Below are positions 15,811 to 22,654 of a stretch of DNA of 64,000 nucleotides, in pieces. Position 1 is the stretch's first letter. Each line of letters opens with the position of its first letter. Below the pieces are notes generated by a model that saw only the letters and a list, made by a program, of their open reading frames with translations, did no database searches and was not told the DNA's origin. The stretch spans positions 1 to 64,000 of IMG/VR virus record IMGVR_UViG_3300035126_001036; one strand, written 5' to 3'. The position numbers and the translations under genes are program-made. Origin of the DNA: a virus.

Positions 15811-16034
15811 AAAAACTGAAAGTTAAGGCTCCTTATAATCACCACATGGAGTATCGTCATGATATTCAGAGAATTGTAGAAATCTTCGCCAAACGGGGTT
15901 ATGAGATTTCTGAATCTGATGCTGTGATTACCTGGGAACAATTTTCTGATAGTATGTGCGCAGGGTGGATGATTTTAGGAACCGATGATGAAGTGTTTGA
16001 GGACGCTTTTTATTACTTTGAGGCAGCCGAATGA
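15807..16034 (+). CDS. 75-residue hypothetical protein
   Basis: DIQRIVEIFAKRGYEISESDAVITWEQFSDSMCAGWMIL...FYYFE, a helix-strand-helix pattern shared with many small phage ORFs. Coupled to both neighbours by 4-bp overlaps. Confidence 0.65.
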   Translation: MKKLKVKAPYNHHMEYRHDIQRIVEIFAKRGYEISESDAVITWEQFSDSMCAGWMILGTDDEVFEDAFYYFEAAE

Positions 16035-16828
16035 GAGTGCGCGTAGTTTCAGATATTCACTTAGAATTTTGCCAAGACGGACATGGAATTCCTGATCTTG
16101 GATCCGGAGAAGTTTTGATTTTAGGTGGTGACATTTTATGTGCAAGACATCTTGTCAAGGATGGGCCACTAAAACGGATTTATTCCGATTTTCTTAATAA
16201 ATGCGTACAAAATTTTGAGGACGTAATTTACCTAAATGGAAACCATGAGCACTATTCTCTAAACTACAACAAAACATTTGAGATTCTTAAAGAACACCTT
16301 CCAAAAGAAATCCATTATATAGAAAACGATTATGTAAAAATCAAAGATGTTATTTTCCTCGGTTGCACTCTATGGACCGACTTCTTTAATGAAGATCCAA
16401 TTGAAATGTTGGATGCTTCTAGATTTATGTCTGATTATAATGTAATCAGAATCGATTCTACTTATAGAAAACTAAGGCCAGAAGATACTCTTTATTTTCA
16501 TAAAAAGTCAAGAAAATTTCTTGAAGAAAAGGTAGAAGAGTTTAAAGATTATAAGATCTGGATTTGCACTCATCATGCTCCTTCTTATCAGTCGATTCAT
16601 GAGAAGTACAAAAATCAGGCTCTTAATAGTGCCTTTGCTAGTAATTTAGATGACTTTATTTTGAATAATCCACAGATTAAGTATTTTAGTCATGGACATA
16701 CTCATGAAAGTTTTGATTATAAAATTGGTGAGTGTCGAGTGATATGTAATTCGCGTGGGTATTACAATGGCTATAATAGTTCCGGACTAAATCCTAATTT
16801 TGATCCAGATCTAGAAATAGTAGTGTGA
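16031..16828 (+). CDS. metallophosphoesterase (calcineurin-like)
   Basis: 265 residues with all motifs: SDIHLEF (~7-13), GGDIL (~35-39), LNGNHEHY (~69-76), CTHHAPS (~179-185) and SHGHTHE (~219-225). Typical binuclear-metal phosphoesterase of phage and bacterial genomes; substrate unknown. It differs from the 9425 protein in having the canonical GNHE and GHTH boxes. Ends at a promoter module. Confidence 0.85.
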   Translation: MRVRVVSDIHLEFCQDGHGIPDLGSGEVLILGGDILCARHLVKDGPLKRIYSDFLNKCVQNFEDVIYLNGNHEHYSLNYNKTFEILKEHLPKEIHYIENDYVKIKDVIFLGCTLWTDFFNEDPIEMLDASRFMSDYNVIRIDSTYRKLRPEDTLYFHKKSRKFLEEKVEEFKDYKIWICTHHAPSYQSIHEKYKNQALNSAFASNLDDFILNNPQIKYFSHGHTHESFDYKIGECRVICNSRGYYNGYNSSGLNPNFDPDLEIVV

Positions 16829-16881
16829 CAATTTTCAAACTGGCACACGATTTATCTGATACCCCAAAAAACTCCTACAAT
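16825..16881 (+). promoter_or_regulatory. palindrome/-10 promoter module
   Basis: Palindrome GTGACAATTTTCAAACTGGCAC (16825-16846), overlapping the stop; -10 TACAAT at 16876-16881; ATG at 16904. Confidence 0.6.
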
Positions 16882-16903
16882 AATCCCAGTTAGCAAAAAA
16901 CTC

Positions 16904-17068
16904 ATGCCGCCACATCTAACCCTCCAAACATCATCAGCATTTGAACGAATCTATGATGCTATTATGGGAAAAACATCCGATGACCTTTCGGCAATCAATC
17001 TTCATTTGCGTGAACTTCTGCGCAAAGCAAATGAAGTAGAAGAAATTCGCGCAGAACTTAACAATTGA
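16904..17068 (+). CDS. 54-residue helical hypothetical protein
   Basis: FERIYDAIMGKTSDDLSAINLHLRELLRKANEVEEIRAELNN: one amphipathic helix. No clear Shine-Dalgarno. Position directly after a promoter supports it. Confidence 0.45.
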   Translation: MPPHLTLQTSSAFERIYDAIMGKTSDDLSAINLHLRELLRKANEVEEIRAELNN

Positions 17069-17079
17069 TGTAAAAAATT

Positions 17080-17490
17080 ATGAAAAATCAAAATGGCTTT
17101 ATTGATCCTGTTGTCGGGACTGTTATTGCTGGGGTAGTCTTGATAGGTGCCCTGGCCTTTGGTCTTCCACAATATAATGTATGGCAACAGTCTCTTTCTG
17201 GTAAGGCAGAGCTACAGAAAGCCGAATATACACGACAGGTGGCTGTTCTAGAAGCCCAGGCCAAAAAAGACTCCGCATCGCAACTCGCTGAAGCCGAGAT
17301 CATTAGGGCCGAAGGCGTTGCCAAGGCGAATGCCATTATTGGAGAATCCCTGAAAGGAAATCCTGCCTATCTTCAATATCTTTGGATTACTCAAGGTGAG
17401 GAAAACACCCAACGAACTGTTTATATGGTTCCGAGCAATGGTGGCGCACCTGTTCCAACTTTTGATATTCAGGTTCCTGTGCAAAAATGA
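17080..17490 (+). CDS. SPFH/prohibitin-like membrane protein, truncated
   Basis: 136 residues. An N-terminal hydrophobic anchor (VVGTVIAGVVLIGALAFG) is followed by the Ala/Glu-rich helix typical of the C-terminal part of band-7/SPFH proteins (AEYTRQVAVLEAQAKKDSASQLAEAEIIRAEGVAKANAI, YLQYLWITQ). The SPFH domain proper is missing. Similar short proteins occur in large marine phages; they may assemble on the membrane. Overlaps the next gene. Confidence 0.6.
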   Translation: MKNQNGFIDPVVGTVIAGVVLIGALAFGLPQYNVWQQSLSGKAELQKAEYTRQVAVLEAQAKKDSASQLAEAEIIRAEGVAKANAIIGESLKGNPAYLQYLWITQGEENTQRTVYMVPSNGGAPVPTFDIQVPVQK

Positions 17491-17930
17491 ATGAAATCAT
17501 CTTTTCGGCACACTCTCCTGCTGTTCTATGTGCCAACTATCCCGAATATAAAGTGGAATTTAAGATTGAAAACGGAGATGTAAATGTCCGAGAATATCTT
17601 ACAGTTTTTAATAACTTCCTAAAGGCTCTTGGGTTCTCAGATTATACAATTCTAAAAGGGGAACTACAAGCCGCAACCGATAAGAATTGCAATGATTCAA
17701 AAATGGTAGATGAAATTCTAGAACTGGAAGGTCTTATGAATTCTTTTGATCACACCCAGGAAATTCTAGATCTTGAACAAACCCATAAAGAAGAACTAGA
17801 TCGTTATGAGGCCGAAATTATCAAACTAAAGGCCGAGCTGTCTAGACTCAAGGATCCCGACAATCCCCAGTACACTGATGAAGAACTAGTTGCCATGCAC
17901 ACAAAAAGCCCAGACAAGCTATGGGACTAA
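17487..17930 (+). CDS. hypothetical protein with C-terminal coiled coil
   Basis: 147 residues; globular N-terminal ~75 residues (VNVREYLTVFNNFLKALGFSDYTI) then a coiled coil (EILDLEQTHKEELDRYEAEIIKLKAELSRL). Overlaps both neighbours; no family recognised. Confidence 0.65.
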   Translation: MNEIIFSAHSPAVLCANYPEYKVEFKIENGDVNVREYLTVFNNFLKALGFSDYTILKGELQAATDKNCNDSKMVDEILELEGLMNSFDHTQEILDLEQTHKEELDRYEAEIIKLKAELSRLKDPDNPQYTDEELVAMHTKSPDKLWD

Positions 17931-18190
17931 TTCGACTTTTTGATTGGTATAAAGGATGGGATTACGGTTGGGATGTTTATCTAATTTTAGGCCAATTTAA
18001 AAAATTCAATCTATTTGAGGCCACGTTTTCTCAGTCTATGTGTATGGACTGGGAACCCAATGTTTCTTTGAGAGTTTCTCTTTTTTCTGGATCGGTCTTC
18101 TCTTTTAGAATCGAGATTTATTCTTTGGTTTTTTATTGCGATTTTATTACTTATCGTTGTCCAATGGATCTTTTGTACACAAGAGAATGA
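17921..18190 (+). CDS. hypothetical aromatic-rich protein
   Basis: 89 residues, Trp/Phe/Tyr-rich beta pattern (LFDWYKGWDYGWDVYLILGQF...EATFSQSMCMDWEPNVSLRVSLF). Overlaps upstream gene by 10 bp and the next by 4 bp. Confidence 0.6.
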   Translation: MGLIRLFDWYKGWDYGWDVYLILGQFKKFNLFEATFSQSMCMDWEPNVSLRVSLFSGSVFSFRIEIYSLVFYCDFITYRCPMDLLYTRE

Positions 18191-18429
18191 ACTTTATTTT
18201 AAATCTCTGGCATAAATTCCAGATGTGGAGATGGAAACGTAAATGCATCAAATATTTTGGTTGTAAATCGGAAACGATTTATGTTTCTCAACAAGATTAT
18301 GATGCATTGGTCAGGAGAATCAATGAGCCACCAGATCCAGAAACAGTTGAGAAATTGAAGAAATTTATGAATAGAAAATCACCCTGGGAGTCTTTAAATG
18401 ACAGAAAAGGAAGTTCAGAAAATGATTGA
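18187..18429 (+). CDS. protein with TacA/DUF1778-like C-terminal segment
   Basis: 80 residues from the ATG overlapping the previous stop. The C-terminal half, YVSQQDYDALVRRINEPPDP...KLKKFMNRKSPWE, matches the end of TacA/DUF1778 antitoxins (a 'L..PP.....L......PW' segment that wraps the GNAT toxin), and similar segments are common in small phage proteins. The ribbon-helix-helix DNA-binding half is absent; instead there is a basic N-terminus (KFQMWRWKRKCIKYF). It could be an antitoxin mimic, but the resemblance is short. Confidence 0.5.
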   Translation: MNFILNLWHKFQMWRWKRKCIKYFGCKSETIYVSQQDYDALVRRINEPPDPETVEKLKKFMNRKSPWESLNDRKGSSEND

Positions 18430-18547
18430 TGAGGCCATTAAATCCCACGAAATCCGGGTTGGCTGGATTAGTGGAATTATTGGCGCTCTGTTTACTTTTG
18501 GGATCATTCACTCTATTTGGCTAATTAAACTCAATGTCAACTACTGA
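18398..18547 (+). CDS. 49-residue single-span membrane protein
   Basis: Charged helix (EKEVQKMIDEAIKSHEIR) followed by WISGIIGALFTFGIIHSIWLI. Overlaps the previous gene by 32 bp and the next by 14 bp. Confidence 0.5.
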   Translation: MTEKEVQKMIDEAIKSHEIRVGWISGIIGALFTFGIIHSIWLIKLNVNY

Positions 18548-18653
18548 ATTTTTAGAATTTGTAGATTTTTTCTCAAGAGAACTTTACCTGTTCATTGCTT
18601 TTTTATGTGGTCTAATTCTGGGTTATATTATAGGTTTTAGAGATGGCCAATAA
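18534..18653 (+). CDS. 39-residue membrane peptide
   Basis: STTEFLEFVDFFSRELYLFIAFLCGLILGYIIGFRDGQ: one transmembrane helix with a GxxxG face. Tight overlaps support expression. Confidence 0.45.
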   Translation: MSTTEFLEFVDFFSRELYLFIAFLCGLILGYIIGFRDGQ

Positions 18654-18873
18654 CAGACTGATTCTTCTTCGATATTTGGGTAGTATTCTTGTACTAATCG
18701 GATATTTTTTTCTTTTAAATGTTGATATTTTAACCGGGGTTTCTCTACGAATTGTTGCAAACTGTCTCTCTCTTCCTTGGGCAATAAAATATAAAATTTG
18801 GGATTTTGTGATTCTTCTTGTATTCTTTTTGGTTTTAGAGATTGCAAAATTTATCGAGTTGACCACTTCTTGA
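18643..18873 (+). CDS. two-span membrane protein
   Basis: 76 residues: LRYLGSILVLIGYFFLLNVDILTGVSLRIVANCLSLPWAIKYKIWDFVILLVFFLVLEI. I recognise this layout from hypothetical membrane proteins of marine T4-like phages. Function unknown. A promoter module starts within its last codons. Confidence 0.6.
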   Translation: MANNRLILLRYLGSILVLIGYFFLLNVDILTGVSLRIVANCLSLPWAIKYKIWDFVILLVFFLVLEIAKFIELTTS

Positions 18874-18917
18874 ACTGGCACACTACTATTGCTGAGTGGT
18901 GTGCTTTACCTTATGAT
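18861..18917 (+). promoter_or_regulatory. palindrome-hairpin-(-10) module
   Basis: Palindrome 18861-18883; hairpin CACACTACT/GAGTGGTGTG 18880-18904; -10 TATGAT 18912-18917. Nearly the same sequence recurs at 20726-20783. Confidence 0.62.
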
Positions 18918-18943
18918 TGTCTGGTAAACAAAGGAGGTTCATC

Positions 18944-19165
18944 ATGATGACAGAAAAAGAATTAAACCATGTAATTGATATGTCAGATTTCTGGGAAACT
19001 CACGACAAGAAAAGTCAGTCTTATCTTGGAAAAATTCCTTCTAAAGATTTCTGGGATGAGGCGTATCAACTTTTTCTTGATTATGCAACACCAGAAGAAC
19101 TGGAAACAGACACACTAAAACGCGAAACACTACAAAAAATTTCTACTGCATTGGGATTTGAATGA
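18944..19165 (+). CDS. hypothetical protein (paralogue of 20526 product)
   Basis: Start at the ATG-ATG behind AAAGGAGG. Shares the pattern Y.GkIPS.DfwDeayqlFLdyATpEELEtDtLKrETLqkIs with the product of 20526-20738. Unknown fold; adjacent to near-identical promoter modules, indicating duplication of a gene-plus-promoter unit. Confidence 0.65.
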   Translation: MMTEKELNHVIDMSDFWETHDKKSQSYLGKIPSKDFWDEAYQLFLDYATPEELETDTLKRETLQKISTALGFE

Positions 19166-19611
19166 TGACTAAAACCTTTACGCTAACACTCAGCGAAAAA
19201 CAGGCCCAGACAATCTCAACTGCCTGTGAACTTCTGTCTCGCATTCAAAGTGGGCAGATTCTAGAGGCATTTGGGCACCTCCCACTTAAAAAAGACATTG
19301 ATTGGGGAGTTTATCACGAAATTCGAGATGACCTGACCAAAAGGATGCCCGAAATTTTTATGGACGGGATTGATGGTTATGGCTCTTTTTTGGGGGTTGG
19401 AAATACCAAACTTCCAGAATCCCGCGACATTGCCTGGGACCTGTATCAGGTCATTCGCCACCACCTTTCTTGGCAGAAAGCCGTAGAAGATGGTATTGTC
19501 GAGAGTATGGATTCCCCAAGGGTGTTTCTTAAGATGATGGGAGTGAATTATGATACTCCAATGAAATTTGGCTGTGAATCACTTGCAAAAATGGAGATGA
19601 TTGATGACTGA
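19162..19611 (+). CDS. hypothetical protein
   Basis: 149 residues: LSEKQAQTISTACELLSRIQSGQILEAFGHLPLKK... then SRDIAWDLYQVIRHHLSWQKAVEDGIVES. The pattern is shared by a family of phage hypothetical proteins with a helical core. Coupled to the upstream gene by a 4-bp overlap. Confidence 0.65.
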   Translation: MMTKTFTLTLSEKQAQTISTACELLSRIQSGQILEAFGHLPLKKDIDWGVYHEIRDDLTKRMPEIFMDGIDGYGSFLGVGNTKLPESRDIAWDLYQVIRHHLSWQKAVEDGIVESMDSPRVFLKMMGVNYDTPMKFGCESLAKMEMIDD

Positions 19612-19684
19612 CCTAGAAACTATGTTCACTAAATGTCAAAGTTCAGTTTGACAAAAATGGAATTCCTACTTTTGAGATTGAAAA

Positions 19685-19873
19685 ATGACTGATGATCAAA
19701 TCGTTAAAATTGTTATGAAATATTTTCTTCCTTATAGTGATGGTGAGGAGGGGGATTTACAATGGTGGGGTAAACATCAAGATATATTAGATTTCGCCCA
19801 GGCAATGTATAAGCAAGGTTATCACCAAGGAACTTTTGATGAAAGTGCTCGTTACATTGGGGAAGATTATTGA
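19685..19873 (+). CDS. 62-residue hypothetical protein
   Basis: DDQIVKIVMKYFLPYSDGEEGDLQWWGKHQDILDFAQAMYKQGYHQG: the 'DILDFAQAMYKQGYH' helix is common in small phage ORFs. Stop overlaps the next ATG. Confidence 0.6.
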   Translation: MTDDQIVKIVMKYFLPYSDGEEGDLQWWGKHQDILDFAQAMYKQGYHQGTFDESARYIGEDY

Positions 19874-20046
19874 TGACTGAAACACCTAAAATAGACAAAT
19901 TCATTGACGAAATATTCTTCTTAAAATCATCACACAAACTCTTAGAAAACCTTTTTGATGAAATTGGTCCATATAAGCATGGTGAAATTTCTTCTGAATT
20001 GTGGTACAAAGTTTGCAACCACTTTAATTTTGATGATAGTGAATAA
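19873..20046 (+). CDS. 57-residue hypothetical protein
   Basis: ETPKIDKFIDEIFFLKSSHKLLENLFDEIGPYKHGEISSELWYKVCNHFNF; helical. TGATG junction with the previous gene. Confidence 0.5.
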   Translation: MTETPKIDKFIDEIFFLKSSHKLLENLFDEIGPYKHGEISSELWYKVCNHFNFDDSE

Positions 20047-20081
20047 ATTCCAATTGTAAAATGGGGAAGATTAACTGAAAA

Positions 20082-20285
20082 ATGATTGACCAAATGCAAA
20101 AAGAATTTGACGAATGGTTCTATGGCTTCTATGGTCGATTCTCATTCAGAATAGAGTATTTTTATGAGGACTGTGGGGTAGAGGATGTAGAAACTCGCAG
20201 AAAATTACTTCTTAGATGGATTAAGTCCGCTTTTGAAGTTGGTTATGAGAGTGGTTATAACCAAGGACGTGATGTTATGATGTAA
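20082..20285 (+). CDS. 67-residue hypothetical protein
   Basis: DQMQKEFDEWFYGFYGRFSFRIEYFYEDCGVEDVETRRKLLLRWIKSAFEVGYESGYNQG. The final 'AFEVGYESGYNQG' helix is a recurrent ending of small phage proteins. Confidence 0.55.
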   Translation: MIDQMQKEFDEWFYGFYGRFSFRIEYFYEDCGVEDVETRRKLLLRWIKSAFEVGYESGYNQGRDVMM

Positions 20286-20295
20286 CTGGAGAGCA

Positions 20296-20538
20296 ATGAT
20301 GCCTAGAAACCCCATCGCAATTTCTGATAATTTCGTTCTTTGTGAAGATGGAACGATTTGGAGGTGGAACAAAAGAAGTTCTGCTTTTTACTACGCTCCT
20401 GAACATTGGGGAAAGATGATACCTATTCCAGATGATGAAGAATATCAAAAACAATGTGATTTCCACAAAGAACTTTATACTGATTATTGTGAAAAACTTC
20501 AAAGAGGGAAATTAGGTGGTAAAACATGGACCCATTAG
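20296..20538 (+). CDS. 80-residue hypothetical protein
   Basis: RNPIAISDNFVLCEDGTIWRWNKRSSAFYYAPEHWGKMIPIPDDEEYQ: a beta hairpin-rich start typical of a small SH3-like or WW-like fold. Overlaps the next gene by 13 bp. Confidence 0.55.
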   Translation: MMPRNPIAISDNFVLCEDGTIWRWNKRSSAFYYAPEHWGKMIPIPDDEEYQKQCDFHKELYTDYCEKLQRGKLGGKTWTH

Positions 20539-20738
20539 AAGAAAAAAGAATGTATTCTTATTTTGGTCGAATCCCATCTATTGACTTGTCTGATTATGAG
20601 TACCATATTTTTCTTACTTGTGCAACTGCAGAAGAACTAGAGAAAGATATTCTTAAAAAAGAAACATTGGTGACAATTGCTAAAATGTTGGGGAAAGATT
20701 TGACCAAGTGGGGATGGGATCGACTGGACACTCAATAA
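20526..20738 (+). CDS. hypothetical protein (paralogue of 18944 product)
   Basis: 70 residues. Y.GRIPSIDLSDYEYHIFLTCATAEELEKDILKKETLVTI aligns with the 18944 product over most of its length; tail unlike it. A promoter module begins in its last codons. Confidence 0.6.
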   Translation: MDPLEEKRMYSYFGRIPSIDLSDYEYHIFLTCATAEELEKDILKKETLVTIAKMLGKDLTKWGWDRLDTQ

Positions 20739-20783
20739 TCTGGCACACTACTCTTGCTGAGTGGCGTGCTTTTGGTTTATAAT
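20726..20783 (+). promoter_or_regulatory. palindrome-hairpin-(-10) module
   Basis: Palindrome 20726-20746; hairpin CACACTACT/GAGTGGCGTG 20744-20768; -10 TATAAT 20778-20783 (31 bp gap). Gene at 20810. Duplicate of the module at 18861. Confidence 0.65.
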
Positions 20784-20809
20784 ACTAAAGTAAATCCTGG
20801 AGCAACAAC

Positions 20810-21052
20810 ATGACTGACGAACAACTAATTGAAAAAGTGGCCGAAATTCTCTTTAAAGAAGAAGAACTTGATTGCCTTTACATTTATGACAATCTTGAGG
20901 CTCTTTTTATCGATGAAAGGCCCGAACTTCGTAAAAAGTATCTAGAATGGCAAAAGCATGAAGAACTTCGGGCAAAGGAGCAAGAAGTAATGGAATTAGG
21001 ATTTCGACTAGCAAAAGCACAAAGAGAACTTGAGGAGATTAAGGGACAGTGA
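20810..21052 (+). CDS. 80-residue hypothetical protein
   Basis: DEQLIEKVAEILFKEEELDCLYIYDNLEALFIDERPELRKKYLEWQKHEELRAKEQEV: helical domain and a coiled-coil end. Overlaps the GTG of the next ORF. Confidence 0.6.
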   Translation: MTDEQLIEKVAEILFKEEELDCLYIYDNLEALFIDERPELRKKYLEWQKHEELRAKEQEVMELGFRLAKAQRELEEIKGQ

Positions 21053-21225
21053 ACAATCCTAAACTATCTGCATTGGACCTTTCCGTAATTCTTGATACAC
21101 TCACTAGAACTCTATCAATTGCGGGGTTTGAACAGGCTCTGGGTGGTTATACTAAAGATGCCAGAGAAGCCGTTCTTGAAAAAGTTTATGCAATTATGGA
21201 CAATATGGAAATGGAAAATTTATAA
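21049..21225 (+). CDS. 58-residue hypothetical protein (GTG start)
   Basis: NNPKLSALDLSVILDTLTRTLSIAGFEQALGGYTKDAREAVLEKVYAIMDNM: two amphipathic helices. GTGA overlap with the upstream stop supports this frame over another open frame from 21092. Confidence 0.55.
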   Translation: MNNPKLSALDLSVILDTLTRTLSIAGFEQALGGYTKDAREAVLEKVYAIMDNMEMENL

Positions 21226-21227
21226 TT

Positions 21228-21308
21228 ATGATTTTTATAGTAATTATTTTACTGTTGATATTGGCGGGATACCGCGTTGAAATAAAATTTGGAGACCTTG
21301 ATGACTAA
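21228..21308 (+). CDS. 26-residue membrane peptide
   Basis: MIFIVIILLLILAGYRVEIKFGDLDD, a single hydrophobic segment starting 2 bp after the previous stop. Weak evidence of expression. Confidence 0.35.
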   Translation: MIFIVIILLLILAGYRVEIKFGDLDD

Positions 21309-21347
21309 AGCTGAAATTTCAAACCTAATTACACCAGAATTTCCACC

Positions 21348-21554
21348 ATGCAGAATAATTTAAAAACACTTGACGAACATAATAAGATTGTTGAAGAATT
21401 AAGAAAAATTCAACAGACCGGCCATACTGGAATCGCCTGTCCGAATTGTGGGAATGAACTTTTTGATAGTTCCCCTGGACTTCTTCTACTATCTAATCCA
21501 CCACAATATAGAGTTTTTTGTAGAGTATGCAATTGGATGGGGTGTAGGTACTAA
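21348..21554 (+). CDS. zinc-ribbon protein
   Basis: 68 residues: helical N-terminus (KTLDEHNKIVEELRKIQ) then CPNCGNELFDSSPG...YRVFCRVCNWMG. The two CxxC pairs predict one zinc ribbon; the 'tGiaCPnCG.EL.Ds.P' form is common in phages. Stop overlaps next start. Confidence 0.65.
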   Translation: MQNNLKTLDEHNKIVEELRKIQQTGHTGIACPNCGNELFDSSPGLLLLSNPPQYRVFCRVCNWMGCRY

Positions 21555-21736
21555 TGAAATTATCTAATTACAGGATTAAAAAAGTCACAAAACCTAATGG
21601 TAAAGTTTGGTATTTTCCACAGAGAAAGATTCTGGGATTTTTGTGGCGTAATATAAGCAGCGGATATTCAGATTTTCATTGGGCAAATGACAAAATTATA
21701 GAGGATTATGAATCTTATTTGGGGGATTTAGTTTAA
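21554..21736 (+). CDS. NYRIKKV-type small protein
   Basis: 60 residues: NYRIKKVTKPNGKVWYFPQRKILGFLWRNI. Paralogous to the product of 30847 (NYRIKKVTHFD...WITYSPQVKFLWWW). Fold and role unknown. Confidence 0.55.
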   Translation: MKLSNYRIKKVTKPNGKVWYFPQRKILGFLWRNISSGYSDFHWANDKIIEDYESYLGDLV

Positions 21737-21835
21737 TAGAATTTGCCCGAGAAATGTATAAAAGAGGGCAACAAGAACTTAACCAAATCAAATAATTTCT
21801 AGTATCATTAAAACACAACTAATTGGAGTAATTTT

Positions 21836-22024
21836 ATGAGCATTTCGACTAATGGTCAACTTTGCTATGGGTGTCTTTTTGAAGAAGACTATGAATTTCC
21901 ATGGAGTAATGATGAGTTTGAATATGATATTGAGTTATGGTGGAGACATATTAAGGGGTTTGTAAATCCCATAGAAACTCCTTATGATGGAAAGGATCAT
22001 AAACAGTTAATCATTCGCTACTAA
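21836..22024 (+). pseudogene. N-terminal remnant of phage protein cut by IS607 element
   Basis: 62 residues: GQLCYGCLFEEDYEFPWSNDEFEYDIELWWRHIKGFVNPIETPYD. This is the N-terminal part of a longer phage family (CYGv.fEE..EFPW....ieeWW) as I recall it; the stop falls 7 bp before the left end of the IS607 element. A short open frame beyond the element (23739-23817) could be the 3' remnant. Confidence 0.5.
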
Positions 22025-22060
22025 ATAGTAACGTTAAACAACAAACTTTACTAAATAAAT

Positions 22061-22654
22061 ATGTATGTAACTTTAAGGGAGGCAAGAAAACAACTAGGAC
22101 TTCATCCAAATACCCTTAGAAAGTATGCCGATGAGGGGATTATTGAAACAATAAAAACTCCATCTGGACAACGAAGATTCAATGTTGAATCTTTTATAAA
22201 ACAAAAACAAAATAGTTTACAAACAATTCTTTACTGCAGAGTTTCAAGTGCTAGACAAAAAGACGACCTCCAAAATCAAAAAAATTATCTCATCTCAAAG
22301 TACCCAGGAGCAGAGGTTATTATTGATGTCGGCTCTGGACTCAATTTTAAACGAAGAGGTTTGCGTTCCATTTTGGAACGATTATTGCAGGGAGATTCAA
22401 TCCAACTTGTGGTTGCCCAGCGTGACCGACTTTGCAGATTCGGATTTGACCTCATTGAATATCTCGTCGTTAAAAACGGTGGAGAAATCGTGGTTCTCGA
22501 TCAAATCGAGCACAGTCCAGAAGGAGAACTTGTATCCGACATCCTTTCTATCATCCATGTTTTCTCTTGTAGAATACATGGGATGCGAAAGTATAAAAAT
22601 CAAATCAAAGAAGATAAGGATTTACCCAAACCAAACTCAAAGACAAATCCTTAG
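22061..22654 (+). CDS. tnpA: IS607-family serine recombinase
   Basis: 197 residues. Residues 1-50 form a MerR-type winged helix (YVTLREARKQLGLHPNTLRKYADEGIIETIKTPSGQRRF); 55-~170 are the resolvase catalytic domain (LYCRVSSARQKDDLQNQKNYL with catalytic Ser; IQLVVAQRDRLCRFGFDLIEYL, the RDRLxRFGF motif). Full length for the family, with no obvious lesion. Overlaps tnpB as usual in IS607. Confidence 0.88.
   Translation: MYVTLREARKQLGLHPNTLRKYADEGIIETIKTPSGQRRFNVESFIKQKQNSLQTILYCRVSSARQKDDLQNQKNYLISKYPGAEVIIDVGSGLNFKRRGLRSILERLLQGDSIQLVVAQRDRLCRFGFDLIEYLVVKNGGEIVVLDQIEHSPEGELVSDILSIIHVFSCRIHGMRKYKNQIKEDKDLPKPNSKTNP

Noticed and set aside
21301-21363. 20-codon ORF overlapping the zinc-ribbon gene start
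   Set aside because: Too short, no motif, and overlaps two better candidates.
22248-22577. N-terminal extension of TnpB by 110 codons
   Set aside because: This stretch is the tnpA coding region in another frame; TnpB homology begins at the ATG at 22578.
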